From contig NZ_SNZH01000014.1 in the NCBI RefSeq assembly GCF_004363655.1, positions 1-64,000 of the forward strand: DNA of 64,000 bases, written 5' to 3'. Below, piece by piece: positions 52,279-61,669 of the stretch; within the stretch, counting starts at the first letter, position 1, and each line of letters opens with the position of its first letter. This DNA is from Tahibacter aquaticus. Its GTDB lineage: Bacteria; Pseudomonadota; Gammaproteobacteria; Xanthomonadales; Rhodanobacteraceae. Both the position numbers and the translations under genes were made by a program. The notes under the pieces were generated by a model. That model made no database searches. It saw only the letters and a program-made list of their open reading frames with translations, and was not told the DNA's origin.

Positions 52279-52869
52279 ATGTGCCTGCACCCACGCCTGT
52301 TCGCCCTGCTTGCCGCTACTGCTGTGCTGCCCGCCTATGCGGCGCCGGAAAAATACGTGATCGATCCGGACCACACCTACCCCAGCCTGGAAATGCCGCA
52401 TATGGGCCTGTCGGTCTGGCGCGGCAAATTCAACCGCAGCAGCGGCGAAATCCAGCTCGACCTGGCAGCGAAGAAGGGCAGTGTGCGTGTGGAAACCGAG
52501 GCCGACAGCATCGACTTCGGCATGGATGCGATGCACGAGCATGCGGTCAAGGAAGATTGGCTCAATGCGGCCAAATTCCCGAAATTGATTTATCGCGGCG
52601 AGCTGCAGTTCAGTGGCGACAAGCCGACCTCGGTCAAAGGCGAGCTGAGCCTGCGCGGCATCGCCAAGCCGCTGACCCTGGAGATCAAGAGCTTCGCCTG
52701 CATGGAGCATCCCTACTTCAAGAAACCGGTCTGCGGCGCCGATGCGGTGGGGCAGCTGGATCGTGCCGACTGGGGCATGAGCCAGTACAGCGACAACGGC
52801 ATGGGCAAGATCACGATCCGGATTCAGGTTGAGGCGTTCAAGGATGCGTTGCCCGAAGTACCGAAATAA
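52279..52869 (+). CDS. YceI-family periplasmic lipocalin-like protein
   Basis: A 196-residue exported protein: signal peptide LFALLAATAVLPAYA, then the YceI beta-barrel starting YVIDPDHTYPSLEMPHMGLS and RGKFNRSSGEI, with VKEDWLNAAKFPKLIYRGELQFSGD and KPVCGADAVGQLDRADWGMSQY. YceI proteins bind polyprenoid lipids or amides. An upstream ggag gives good spacing. Monocistronic as far as can be seen. Confidence 0.9.
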   Translation: MCLHPRLFALLAATAVLPAYAAPEKYVIDPDHTYPSLEMPHMGLSVWRGKFNRSSGEIQLDLAAKKGSVRVETEADSIDFGMDAMHEHAVKEDWLNAAKFPKLIYRGELQFSGDKPTSVKGELSLRGIAKPLTLEIKSFACMEHPYFKKPVCGADAVGQLDRADWGMSQYSDNGMGKITIRIQVEAFKDALPEVPK

Positions 52870-52894
52870 GCAAAAACCGCGTGCCGGCGAGCGT

Positions 52895-53060
52895 GGGGGT
52901 TAAGCCGAAGGCGCACCCCCAGCATCGAGGTATCGCAGCTACAAAGAACCCATGCCGAACGACATTCCGCCGCTTGCGGAACAGCGAACAAGCTGCTCCG
53001 GCATGGGGATTTCGATACGAAATGCCGCGATGTCGGAGTGCGCCTGCGGCTTGCCCCGAC
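52895..53060. repeat. Cluster of extragenic hairpins between yceI and radA
   Basis: Four hairpins in 166 bp: gggggt..gcc-gaa-ggc..accccc (52895-52920), ttccgc-cgctt-gcggaa (52965-52981), cggcat...atgccg around atttcg/cgaaat (52999-53027), and gtcgg..gcc-tgc-ggc..ccgac (53032-53060). The first and last share the same architecture (GC stem with a 3-nt loop after gcc) and look like REP-type elements. They fill the gap between two convergent genes. Confidence 0.6.
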
Positions 53061-53082
53061 CTACGTCTATTGCCAGGGCACG

Positions 53083-54462
53083 TCACTGCATGATCGCATC
53101 CAGCGCCTCGCTCAACCGGTCCACTCCGATAACTTCCATTTCGCCAATCTTGCCTTTCTTCGGCGCATTCGCCCGCGGCACCACGGCGCGCAGGAATCCG
53201 TGCGTGGCGGCTTCCTTGAGCCGCTCCTCGCCGTTGGGCACCGGACGAATTTCGCCGGACAGGCCGACTTCGCCGAAGGCGACCAGTTTGTCAGCCAGCG
53301 CCCGGTCGCGAAAACTGGACAATATGGCGAACAGGATGGGCAGGTCGGCGGCGGTTTCCTGTACGCGGATGCCGCCGACCACGTTGACGAAGACGTCCTG
53401 GTCGTAAACTGCTGCGCCGCCGTGGCGATGCAGCACGGCCAGCAGCATGGCAAGGCGGTTCTGCTCCAGGCCCAGGGCGACGCGGCGCGGGTTGGCCAGC
53501 GGCGACTGGTCGACCAGGGCCTGTACTTCCACCAGCAGCGGCCGCGTACCTTCGCGCGTGACCATTACCGCGCTGCCCGGTGTCGGCCCGGTGTGTGCGG
53601 AAAGGAAAATCGCTGACGGGTTGGGTACTTCGCGCAGGCCTTTGTCCGACATGGCGAACACGCCGAGTTCGTTGACCGCGCCGAAGCGGTTCTTGAACGC
53701 GCGCAGCACGCGGAAGCGGCTGCCGGATTCGCCTTCGAAATACAGCACCGCATCGACCATGTGTTCCAGCACGCGGGGGCCGGCGATGCCGCCCTCCTTG
53801 GTCACGTGGCCGACCAGGAAGACGCTGATGCCGCTTTCCTTGGCGAAACGGGTCAGTTTGGCGGCCGATTCGCGCACCTGGCTGACCGAACCTGGCGCGG
53901 CGGTCAGCAGTTCGGTCCAGATGGTCTGGATGGAGTCGATGATCAGCACGCGCGGCTTGTGCGCGGCGGCATGTTCGACAATGCGCTCGACGCAGGTTTC
54001 CGCCAGCGCGCGCAACGGCGCCAGCGACAGGCCCAGGCGCAGTGCGCGTGCAGCAACCTGGGCCAGCGATTCTTCGCCGGTGACGTACAGGCTGCTGATG
54101 CGTTCGCCCAGCGCGCCCAGCATCTGCAGCAACAAGGTGGATTTTCCGATGCCGGGATCGCCGCCAATCAGCACGACCGAACCTTCGACCAGGCCGCCAC
54201 CGAGTACGCGATCAAGCTCGCCGATGCCGATCGAGGTGCGCGCCTCGACCAGTTGTGCAACCTCGCTCAGCGACTGCACCTGCGGCGCGGCGGCGGCGCC
54301 GGCATAGCCGCTGCGGCGGCCGGTGGCCGGGGCAGGTTTGGCCGGACCGAGCACGATTTCGCTGAGCGTGTTCCAGACGCCGCAGTCGGCGCACTGGCCC
54401 TGCCATTTATTGTGTTCGCTACCGCATTCGCTGCAGACGTAGGCGGTCTTGGCTTTGGCCAT
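53083..54462 (-). CDS. radA: DNA repair protein RadA
   Basis: A 459-residue RecA-like branch-migration helicase used in recombination. N-terminal zinc finger CSECGSEHNKWQGQCADC at 10-27, Walker A GDPGIGKSTLLLQ near 95-107, the RadA-specific KNRFGAVNELGVF motif near 255, and a C-terminal Lon-like domain (AVYDQDVFVNVVGGIRV). Start MAKAKTAYVC at 54462 gives the standard N-terminus. Last gene of the minus-strand block that includes alr, dnaB, rplI, rpsR and rpsF. Confidence 0.95.
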   Translation of the reverse strand: MAKAKTAYVCSECGSEHNKWQGQCADCGVWNTLSEIVLGPAKPAPATGRRSGYAGAAAAPQVQSLSEVAQLVEARTSIGIGELDRVLGGGLVEGSVVLIGGDPGIGKSTLLLQMLGALGERISSLYVTGEESLAQVAARALRLGLSLAPLRALAETCVERIVEHAAAHKPRVLIIDSIQTIWTELLTAAPGSVSQVRESAAKLTRFAKESGISVFLVGHVTKEGGIAGPRVLEHMVDAVLYFEGESGSRFRVLRAFKNRFGAVNELGVFAMSDKGLREVPNPSAIFLSAHTGPTPGSAVMVTREGTRPLLVEVQALVDQSPLANPRRVALGLEQNRLAMLLAVLHRHGGAAVYDQDVFVNVVGGIRVQETAADLPILFAILSSFRDRALADKLVAFGEVGLSGEIRPVPNGEERLKEAATHGFLRAVVPRANAPKKGKIGEMEVIGVDRLSEALDAIMQ

Positions 54463-54609
54463 GGGCGGAATCCTGTGTCGGGGGCGGCGTAGGCAAGACT
54501 TTGCGCATGCCGCTGCAGCAGCGCTGGTCGGATGAGGGCGCAACAGCGCGCCGCAGCATCGCAACGATGGGTCGCAGATGGCGAGACTGCAAGGCTGCAG
54601 CCATACGCT

Positions 54610-55686
54610 TCAGTCTTCGACGAACAGTACGCGCTTGGTCATGCCGCAGGTGAGGTCGTAGGAAATGGTGCCGGCCGCGTCGGCGATGCGTTCCGCTGGC
54701 AGGCCGCGGCCCCAGAGCACGGCGCGGTCGCCCAGGCGCGCCGACGGCGCCTGGCGCAGGTCCAGCGTGATCAGGTCCATCGACACGCGGCCGATCACGT
54801 AGGCGAACTCGCCGCCGATCAGCACCGGCGTGCCGCTGGCGGCGCTGCGCGGATAGCCGTCGCCGTAGCCGATGGAAATCACGCCGACGTCCATGTCGTC
54901 GGGGCAGGTCCAGGTGCCGGCGTAGCCGACTTTCTCGCCCTGCCGCAGCCGGTTGATCGCGATCAGCCGCGACGACAAGGTCATGGCCGGGGCGAAGCCC
55001 AGCTCGCTGCCGCTTTTGCCGGCGACGACGGAAAGACCGTATAGCAAACCACCGGCACGCACCCAGTCGCTGCGGGCCGCCGGCCAGCCGAGCAGGCCGG
55101 CGGAATTGGACAGGCAGCGCTCGCCCGGCAGGTGCCGGGTGACTTCGTCGAAGCGCGCAATCTGTGTTGCCGTGGTGGTGCTGTCGAATTCGTCGGAGGC
55201 GGCGAAATGCGTCATCAGCACGATGTCGTCGTGCAGCGTCGCCAGCGCGCGCAGGCGATCGTGCACGACTGCCACCTGTTCCGGCGCAAAGCCCAGCCGG
55301 TGCATGCCGGTGTCGATCTTCAGCCAGACGCGCAGCGGCCGGCTGTCGCGGTCGGCTTCCAGCCATTGCAGCTGCGCCTCGTGGTGAATGACGGCGTCGA
55401 GCTGCAGCCGGCGCATTTCGGCCAGGTCGGCCGCCTCGTCCGGGCCGGACAGCACGACAATGCGCTGGCGCAGGCCCGCAGCGCGCAGGCGCAGGCCGTC
55501 GGCGATGGCGGCGACGCCGAAGGCGTCTGCGTCGGCCAACGCGCGCGCCACGCGTTCCAGGCCATGGCCGTAGCCGTCGGCCTTGACCACGGCCATGATG
55601 TTGGCGCCATGGCTCAGCGCGCGGATGCGGGCGAGATTGGCGCGCAGCGCGGACAGGTGAATGGTGGCGACAGTAGTGCGGCTCAC
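54610..55686 (-). CDS. alr: Alanine racemase
   Basis: A 358-residue PLP enzyme that makes D-alanine for peptidoglycan. PLP lysine K35 lies in VVKADGYGHG; the catalytic Tyr of the second domain is in the GYAGTW block, followed by VGVISIGYGDGYPR. The usual IDTGMHRLGF and SNSAG motifs are also present. Length is normal. It lies between dnaB and radA, as in many gammaproteobacteria. Confidence 0.95.
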   Translation of the reverse strand: MSRTTVATIHLSALRANLARIRALSHGANIMAVVKADGYGHGLERVARALADADAFGVAAIADGLRLRAAGLRQRIVVLSGPDEAADLAEMRRLQLDAVIHHEAQLQWLEADRDSRPLRVWLKIDTGMHRLGFAPEQVAVVHDRLRALATLHDDIVLMTHFAASDEFDSTTTATQIARFDEVTRHLPGERCLSNSAGLLGWPAARSDWVRAGGLLYGLSVVAGKSGSELGFAPAMTLSSRLIAINRLRQGEKVGYAGTWTCPDDMDVGVISIGYGDGYPRSAASGTPVLIGGEFAYVIGRVSMDLITLDLRQAPSARLGDRAVLWGRGLPAERIADAAGTISYDLTCGMTKRVLFVED

Positions 55687-55844
55687 GGCGGGCTGGGTCG
55701 GGCAGAAATCGCTAAAGGGAAAAGTTCAATCGGATACGCAGCGTGCGGTGCCGCGGCGAGCAGCCTGCGGCTGGCGCAGACGTGCCGGCGCGGCGTGCGT
55801 CTGCGCTATCGCGTCATGACTGCTGCAGCGCCGAGCCGGGGCCG

Positions 55845-57239
55845 TTACTCGTACGCGCCCAGATAATTGTCCGAGGCATGGTTCTCGAACTTGGTGTACT
55901 GGCCCAGGAAGGTGAGCTTGACGCTGCCGGTGGGGCCGGAACGCTGCTTGCCGATGATGATTTCGGCCAGGCCCTTGTCGGGCGAATCCTGGTTGTAGTA
56001 GTCGTCGCGGTAGATAAACATGATCACGTCGGCGTCCTGTTCGATAGCGCCCGATTCGCGCAGGTCGGCCATGACCGGGCGCTTGTCCTGGCGCTGTTCC
56101 AGCGAGCGGTTGAGCTGGGACAGGGCGATCACGGGCACGTTCAGCTCTTTCGCCAAGGCCTTCAGGTTGCGCGAGATTTCTGAAATTTCGGTGGCGCGAT
56201 TCTCCTTGTTCCCGGGCACCTGCATCAGCTGCAGGTAGTCGATCACGATCAGGCCCAGGTCGTGCTCGCGCTTGAGGCGGCGGCAGCGCGCACGCAATTC
56301 CGACGGCGACAGCGCCGGCGTGTCGTCGATGAAGATCTTGGCTTCCGACAGCAGGGTGATTGCTGCGGTCACGCGCGGCCATTCCTCTTCCTGGATGTCG
56401 CCGTTGCGCAGATGCTGCTGGTTGATGCGGCCGACCGAGGAAATCAGGCGGAAGGCGAGCTGCGAGGCCGACATTTCCATGGAGAACACGGCGACAGCGC
56501 GCTTGGTCTTCATGGCGGCGTATTCGGCCATGTTGAGCGAGAACGCGGTCTTGCCCATGGCGGGGCGCGCGGCGACGATGATCAGGTCAGACGGCTGCAG
56601 GCCGGCTGTCATTTCGTCGAGGTCGGTGAAGCCGGTCGGCATGCCGGTGACGGTGCCGCGGTTCTCGAAGCGGTGATGCAGGATGGCGAAGGCATCCTTG
56701 ACCGCGGTGCGCATGGGCACGAAGCCCTGGCGGCCGCGCGAACCGGCTTCGGCGATGCGGAACACGCGCTGCTCGGCGGTTTCGAGGATTTCCTGCGTGC
56801 TGCGGCCATCGGGAGCAAAACCGTCGCTGGCGATCTCGGTGCCGGCGTCGATGAGCTGCCGCAGTACCGACTTTTCACGCACGATGTCGCAGTAGGCAAT
56901 GATGTTCGCTGCGCTGGGCGTGGTATTCGCCAGCTGCACGATATAGGCCGTACCGCCTACCAGGTCGGCCAGGCCCTGCGCTTCGAACCATTCGCCCAGC
57001 GTGACGGCGTCGCAGGGCATGCTCTTGTTCGACAGCTCGGCCACGGCGCGGAAGATGACGCGGTGGTCCTTGCGGTAGAAGTCGTCCTCGCTGAGGCGAT
57101 CGGCGACTTTGTCCCAGGCCTCGGGCGACAACATCAGCCCGCCCAGTACGGCTTGCTCGGCGTCTACCGAATGCGGCGGTACGCGCAGGGCGTCGATGCT
57201 GCGCGCGGCAGCAGGTTTACGGTCAGGCGAAGCGGCCAT
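55845..57239 (-). CDS. dnaB: Replicative DNA helicase DnaB
   Basis: A 464-residue hexameric helicase at the replication fork. The N-terminal domain begins RVPPHSVDAEQAVLGGLML; the RecA-like domain has Walker A ARPAMGKTAFSLN near 225-237, Walker B-type LIVIDYLQLM, and the arginine-finger region KRPVMADLRESGAIEQDAD. ATG 57239 is chosen; the frame extends to 57539 but the extra 100 residues are Arg-rich and match nothing. Confidence 0.95.
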   Translation of the reverse strand: MAASPDRKPAAARSIDALRVPPHSVDAEQAVLGGLMLSPEAWDKVADRLSEDDFYRKDHRVIFRAVAELSNKSMPCDAVTLGEWFEAQGLADLVGGTAYIVQLANTTPSAANIIAYCDIVREKSVLRQLIDAGTEIASDGFAPDGRSTQEILETAEQRVFRIAEAGSRGRQGFVPMRTAVKDAFAILHHRFENRGTVTGMPTGFTDLDEMTAGLQPSDLIIVAARPAMGKTAFSLNMAEYAAMKTKRAVAVFSMEMSASQLAFRLISSVGRINQQHLRNGDIQEEEWPRVTAAITLLSEAKIFIDDTPALSPSELRARCRRLKREHDLGLIVIDYLQLMQVPGNKENRATEISEISRNLKALAKELNVPVIALSQLNRSLEQRQDKRPVMADLRESGAIEQDADVIMFIYRDDYYNQDSPDKGLAEIIIGKQRSGPTGSVKLTFLGQYTKFENHASDNYLGAYE

Positions 57240-57646
57240 TGAATTCTCGCGGCGAGCGACTGGCACGGCCTTCGATGATGCGAAGCGCCGTCTCGTCTGT
57301 CGAGACAACAAGCTGGGGTCAGCCTGTGGGTAAGTTGTGGAGTCGTGTGTATCGCGTTCAGCCAGCCGGACGCGGGTGCTGCCAGATCGTAAGCGGCGGC
57401 CGTGGACGCCTCTGATGGAAACGCAAGCGCGTGCTGCAACACGACAGGCCAGTCCCGATGCACCACGGGCTGCAGCGTAGCGCCACCTGGCGCGCTGCGG
57501 ACCAAGTACGAACGAGCTCCCTGGCGCGCTGCGGACCAAAACGAACGGGCGCCCTGGGGCGCCCGTCGCTAGGTAGTGCCTGTGCGCTGCTGCAGCGGTG
57601 GATCGGGCCTGCTGGCCTGGTCCACTGCGGCGCTGGCGCGCGCCGA
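57240..57646. other. Gap between rplI and dnaB with 19-bp direct repeats and terminator
   Basis: 407 bp without a gene. It has two copies of ctggcgcgctgcggaccaa (57487-57505 and 57521-57539), 34 bp apart, and the hairpin acgggcgcc-ctgg-ggcgcccgt (57545-57566). The dnaB promoter should lie near 57240-57400. Confidence 0.6.
57545..57566 (-). terminator. Probable terminator of rpsF-rpsR-rplI
   Basis: Perfect 9-bp stem with a 4-nt loop, about 80 bp after the rplI stop. On the minus strand it is followed by tcgtttt, a weak T-run. Confidence 0.55.
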
Positions 57647-58093
57647 TCAGCCGGCGGTGACGATGACCTTGACCGTGGTGTGCACGTCGGCGTGCAGATG
57701 GACCTGCACTTCGAATTCGCCGATGTGGCGCAGCGGGCCTTCGCCCATGACCACTTCGGACTTTTCCAGCGGCTTGCCGGCGGCGGTGAAGGCTTCGGCG
57801 ATGTCGCGCGGGCCGACCGAACCGAACAGCTTGCCTTCCGGGCTGGCATTGGCGCTGAGGGTGACGCTGGCGCCTTCCAGGGCGGCCTTGCGGCCTTCGG
57901 CGCCGGACAGCACCTGGTTTGCCTTGGCTTCGAATTCAGCGCGGCGCTGTTCGAACTGGGCGACGTTGTCGGCGGTGGCCGGCACGGCCTTGCCCTGCGG
58001 AACGAGGTAGTTGCGGCCGTAACCCGGCTTCACATTGACCTTGTCGCCGAGCACGCCGAGGTTCTTCACTTTCTGCAGCAGGATGAGTTGCAT
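57647..58093 (-). CDS. rplI: 50S ribosomal protein L9
   Basis: A 148-residue ribosomal protein: [35 protein letters not shown] is the N-terminal rRNA-binding domain, followed by the long connecting helix and the C-terminal domain ending [17 protein letters not shown]. Start ATG 58093 gives the standard N-terminus; the frame to 58327 is an extension without meaning. It follows rpsR by 218 bp. Confidence 0.97.
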   Translation of the reverse strand: MQLILLQKVKNLGVLGDKVNVKPGYGRNYLVPQGKAVPATADNVAQFEQRRAEFEAKANQVLSGAEGRKAALEGASVTLSANASPEGKLFGSVGPRDIAEAFTAAGKPLEKSEVVMGEGPLRHIGEFEVQVHLHADVHTTVKVIVTAG

Positions 58094-58311
58094 GAGATTC
58101 TCCGATTCGTTAGCACCCGGATCGGCACTCGTTGAAAAACGGTGCCGGAATTCTACGGATGCAGCGGTGGCTGTCCGAATCGCGATGTCGCTAAACGTCG
58201 CGAGACTCGATTCTTCAAACCCTGTCCCCTGAGCTTGCACGGGGAGAGGAGGAGCGACCGTCGCTCGCAAGCAAGCGACGGGTGTATCAGCTAATCGCCA
58301 AGCCTGCTGGC

Positions 58312-58536
58312 TTAGTGGTTGTCGCAATACGGCAGCAGCGACAGGAAACGGGCGCGCTGGATAGCGATGCCGAGCTGGCGCTGGTATTTGGCCTTGGTGC
58401 CGGTGATGCGGCTCGGCACGATCTTGCCGGTTTCGCCGACGTACTGGCGCAGGGTGTTCAGATCCTTGTAATCGATCTCGACCGTGCCTTCAGCGGTGAA
58501 ACGGCAGAACTTCTTGCGGCGGAAAAATTTCGACAT
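58312..58536 (-). CDS. rpsR: 30S ribosomal protein S18
   Basis: A 74-residue protein: [64 protein letters not shown]. Complete and of normal length. It binds S6 and 16S rRNA. It lies 14 bp after rpsF; priB is absent between them. Confidence 0.97.
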   Translation of the reverse strand: MSKFFRRKKFCRFTAEGTVEIDYKDLNTLRQYVGETGKIVPSRITGTKAKYQRQLGIAIQRARFLSLLPYCDNH

Positions 58537-58550
58537 GGTGGTCTCCTGGC

Positions 58551-58958
58551 TCAGGCCGCTTCGGCATCGTTGGAATCGGCATTGCCGCCGAAACCGCCTT
58601 CATCGTCATCGCGACGACGGCGATCGCCGTTCTTCTCGTCCTTGGTCTTCATGATGAAGGACTGCTCGGTGACGGCTTCGTCGCGCACCAGGATCAGGTG
58701 GCGCAGCACGGCGTCGTTGAAGCGGAAGCCCGATTCGAGTTCGGTCAGCACGGTCTGGCTGCACTCGATGTTCATCATGACGTAGTGGGCTTTGGCCAGG
58801 TTCTGGATCGGGAACGCGAGCTGACGGCGGCCCCAGTCTTCCAGACGGTGGATGGCGCCCTTGTCGCCTTCGATCAGCGTCTTGTAACGCTCGATCATGG
58901 CGGGCACCTGTTCGCTCTGGTCCGGATGGACCAGGAACACGATTTCATAATGACGCAT
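58551..58958 (-). CDS. rpsF: 30S ribosomal protein S6
   Basis: A 135-residue protein: [25 protein letters not shown], then [29 protein letters not shown] and [22 protein letters not shown]. The acidic C-terminal tail ends in [18 protein letters not shown] 58958 follows a strong AAGGAG. First gene of the ribosomal operon. Confidence 0.97.
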   Translation of the reverse strand: MRHYEIVFLVHPDQSEQVPAMIERYKTLIEGDKGAIHRLEDWGRRQLAFPIQNLAKAHYVMMNIECSQTVLTELESGFRFNDAVLRHLILVRDEAVTEQSFIMKTKDEKNGDRRRRDDDEGGFGGNADSNDAEAA

Positions 58959-59308
58959 GGAAACTCCTTGTGGATGTCGCAGACCGGCGAATGCCGCTGC
59001 GCAGCCTCCCGCGGCGCGGTGAGGCAAGGCCCGCTACCGGACGGCAGACGGGGGCGCGCATTCTAGGGGAGGGGGCGGGGCTTGGCAAGTTGTTGAAGCG
59101 AAAGCACGGTATGCCTGTGCCGGCGCGCCTGCTTCCTGGCGCGGACGGACATTTTTGGGCAGAGTGCTGCCAACGCTGCCTTTGCCGCATCGACAGGGCT
59201 GCAGCCGGAGCCGAGCCGACCGAAACGGCTCGCGGCCGGCTGCTGCGATCGGGCCGGCCGCGTCGTGCCATCGCCGTTCTCTTCTTCAGCCACGAGGGAT
59301 CGCAATCC
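58959..59308. other. Divergent control region of rpsF and the TonB receptor gene
   Basis: 350 bp. It holds the rpsF promoter (59060-59088) and a leader of about 95 nt in front of rpsF. The plus strand towards the receptor gene shows no clear promoter or Fur-like box. Confidence 0.5.
59060..59088 (-). promoter_or_regulatory. Sigma70-type promoter of rpsF-rpsR-rplI
   Basis: On the minus strand: TTGCCA (59083-59088), 17 bp, TAGAAT (59060-59065). Both hexamers match the consensus at four or five of six positions with ideal spacing. The start of transcription should be near 59053, giving a leader of about 95 nt. Confidence 0.75.
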
Positions 59309-61603
59309 ATGACGACGCCGAACCGCCGCGCCCGCGGCCCCTATCTGAGCGGCCTGGCCGCGGCCATTGCCCTGGCCCTGCCGGGCGCTGTCGCAGCCGA
59401 GGAGCTGGCCCAGCGCGAACCCGACGAGAAGGCTTCCGCCGAGGCGCCGGCACTGGAGACCGTCACCGTCACCGCGCAGCGCCGGCTGGAGAATATCCAG
59501 GACGTGCCGATGGCGATCACCGCGGTCGAAAGCGAGAAGCTGGAGGTGCTGGGCTCGGGTGGCGACGACATCCGCTTCCTGTCGGGCCGGCTGCCCAGCC
59601 TGAATATCGAGTCGTCGTTCGGCCGCGCGTTTCCGCGCTTCTATATCCGCGGCCTGGGCAATACCGATTTCGACCTCAACGCGTCGCAGCCGGTATCGCT
59701 GGTGTATGACGGCGTGGTACAGGAAAACCCCATTCTCAAGGGCTTTCCGATCTTCGATCTGGACCAGGTCGAAATGGCGCGCGGCCCGCAGGGCACCTTG
59801 TTCGGGCGGAATTCGCCGGCCGGCGTGATCAAGTTCGAATCGGCCAGGCCGCAGCAAGAGTTCGGCGGCTACGCCAGGCTCAGCTACGGCAGCTATGGCA
59901 CGACCAACCTGTCCGGCGCGGTTACCGGCGCGCTGGGCGCGTCTACCTCGGCGCGCCTGTCGGTGCTGAACCAGCGCCGCGAAGACTGGGTCGACAACAC
60001 GCGCAACGGCCCCGGCGACGACCTGGAAGGCTATCGCGAGAGCGCTGCACGCCTGCAACTCCTGCATCAGCCCAGCGATGCGTTCGAGGCCTTGCTCAAC
60101 CTGCATGCGCGCAAGCTCGACGGCACGGCGCGGCTGTTCCGCGCCAACATCATTCAGCAAGGCACGAACGACCTGGTGCCGGGCTTCCAGCGCGACCGTG
60201 TCAGCATCGACGGCCGCAACGAGCAAGACCTCAGCCAGTTCGGCGCCAATCTGCGCCTGCGTTGGGATCTGGGCGGCACGACCCTGCATTCGATCACCGG
60301 CTACGAAAGCGTCGATGCGTACAGCCGCGGCGATATCGACGGCGGCTATGGCGCGGTGTTCCTCGGCGAAGGCAACTACGGGCCGGGCCTGATTCCGTTT
60401 CCGGCCGAATCTGCCGACGGCTTGCCCAACCACCGCCAGCTGACCCAGGAATTCCGCCTCGAATCCAACGAATGGGGCCGCTTCGACTGGCAGGCCGGCG
60501 TGTTCGGCTTCGACGAATCCATCGACGTCGACACGTTCAGCTACGACACCCTGGCACCGGGCCAGCCGCAGAATGGCTATGCCACGCAAAAACAGGACAA
60601 CCAGGCCTGGGCCGTGTTCGCCTCGGGCGACTACGACCTGACCGAACGCCTGAAACTGCGCGGCGGCGTGCGCTACAGCGACGATCGCAAGGAGTTCACC
60701 GCGGCGCGCGTGGTCGGTCCGTTCGGTCCGCCGATCGCGCCGATCCGCATCAGCCCTACCGATACCGACGTGAGCTGGGATCTGAGTGCCGTCTACCAGG
60801 CCAACGAAACGGTCAACCTGTATGGCCGCGTTGCCCGCGGTTTCCGCGCGCCCAGCGTGCAGGGCCGGCTGATGTTCGCCGATGCCACCTTGCCCAGCGA
60901 CGAGCTGGTCACCGTGGCCGAGTCGGAAACCGTGCTGTCCTGGGAAGGCGGCATCAAGGCGCAGCTGTGGCAGAACCGCCTGCGCCTGGGCTTCTCGCTG
61001 TATCACTACACCATCGACGATCCGCAGCTCACCGCGGTTGGCGGCAATGCCAACATCGCGCGCCTGGTCAATGCGGACAAGGCTGTCGGCCGCGGCGCCG
61101 AGCTGGACCTGGAAGCGCTGCTGAGCGAACGCCTGCTGGTCACCGTGGGGGCGAGCTTCAACGACACCGAAATACAGGACGACAGCCTGGCGGTATTCCA
61201 GTGCGCCGCGCCCTGTACCGTGCTGGACCCGGCTGGCAGCGTCGCCGGTACGGCCCGCATCGACGGCAATCCGCTGCCGCAGGCGCCGCGCCATGTCTAC
61301 AACCTCACGGCGCGCTACGGCATACCCATGGCCGGTGGCGAATTCTTTATCTATACCGATTGGGCGTATCGCAGCAAAGTAAACTTTTTCCTGTACGAGT
61401 CGGTGGAGTTCACCGGCAAGGCGCTGCTCGAAGGCGGTCTGCGCCTGGGCTACAACTGGAACTACGGCGACTACGAGCTCGCCCTGTTCGGGCGCAACAT
61501 CACCGACCGGGAAGTCATCGTCGGCGGCCTGGACTTCAATAACCTGAACGGCTTCCTCAACGAGCCGCGCACCTGGGGCGTGGAGTTCAAGGCGACGTTT
61601 TAA
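59309..61603 (+). CDS. TonB-dependent outer-membrane receptor
   Basis: A 764-residue receptor. Signal peptide LSGLAAAIALALPGAVAA, a TonB-box-like ETVTVTAQ near 53-60, plug domain (VPMAITAVESEKLEVLG ... GPQGTLFGRNSPAGVIKFESA) and a 22-strand-type barrel ending in aromatic Phe (TWGVEFKATF). It is of the CirA/FecA-unlike, IroN/SuxA-neutral type; the substrate cannot be told. ATG 59309 has gaggga upstream; the frame to 58970 has no signal peptide. Confidence 0.92.
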   Translation: MTTPNRRARGPYLSGLAAAIALALPGAVAAEELAQREPDEKASAEAPALETVTVTAQRRLENIQDVPMAITAVESEKLEVLGSGGDDIRFLSGRLPSLNIESSFGRAFPRFYIRGLGNTDFDLNASQPVSLVYDGVVQENPILKGFPIFDLDQVEMARGPQGTLFGRNSPAGVIKFESARPQQEFGGYARLSYGSYGTTNLSGAVTGALGASTSARLSVLNQRREDWVDNTRNGPGDDLEGYRESAARLQLLHQPSDAFEALLNLHARKLDGTARLFRANIIQQGTNDLVPGFQRDRVSIDGRNEQDLSQFGANLRLRWDLGGTTLHSITGYESVDAYSRGDIDGGYGAVFLGEGNYGPGLIPFPAESADGLPNHRQLTQEFRLESNEWGRFDWQAGVFGFDESIDVDTFSYDTLAPGQPQNGYATQKQDNQAWAVFASGDYDLTERLKLRGGVRYSDDRKEFTAARVVGPFGPPIAPIRISPTDTDVSWDLSAVYQANETVNLYGRVARGFRAPSVQGRLMFADATLPSDELVTVAESETVLSWEGGIKAQLWQNRLRLGFSLYHYTIDDPQLTAVGGNANIARLVNADKAVGRGAELDLEALLSERLLVTVGASFNDTEIQDDSLAVFQCAAPCTVLDPAGSVAGTARIDGNPLPQAPRHVYNLTARYGIPMAGGEFFIYTDWAYRSKVNFFLYESVEFTGKALLEGGLRLGYNWNYGDYELALFGRNITDREVIVGGLDFNNLNGFLNEPRTWGVEFKATF

Positions 61604-61617
61604 GCGCTTGCGGCAAT

Positions 61618-61646
61618 AAAAAACCGCCCGGCAGATGCCGGGCGGT
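61618..61646. terminator. Bidirectional terminator between TonB receptor and DUF1501 genes
   Basis: Perfect 10-bp stem accgcccggc (61623-61632) / gccgggcggt (61637-61646) with a 4-nt loop. Six A on its left give a T-run for the minus strand. It serves at least the DUF1501 transcript. Confidence 0.85.
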
Positions 61647-61669
61647 CAGGTCGATGCGCTGCGCGCGAC

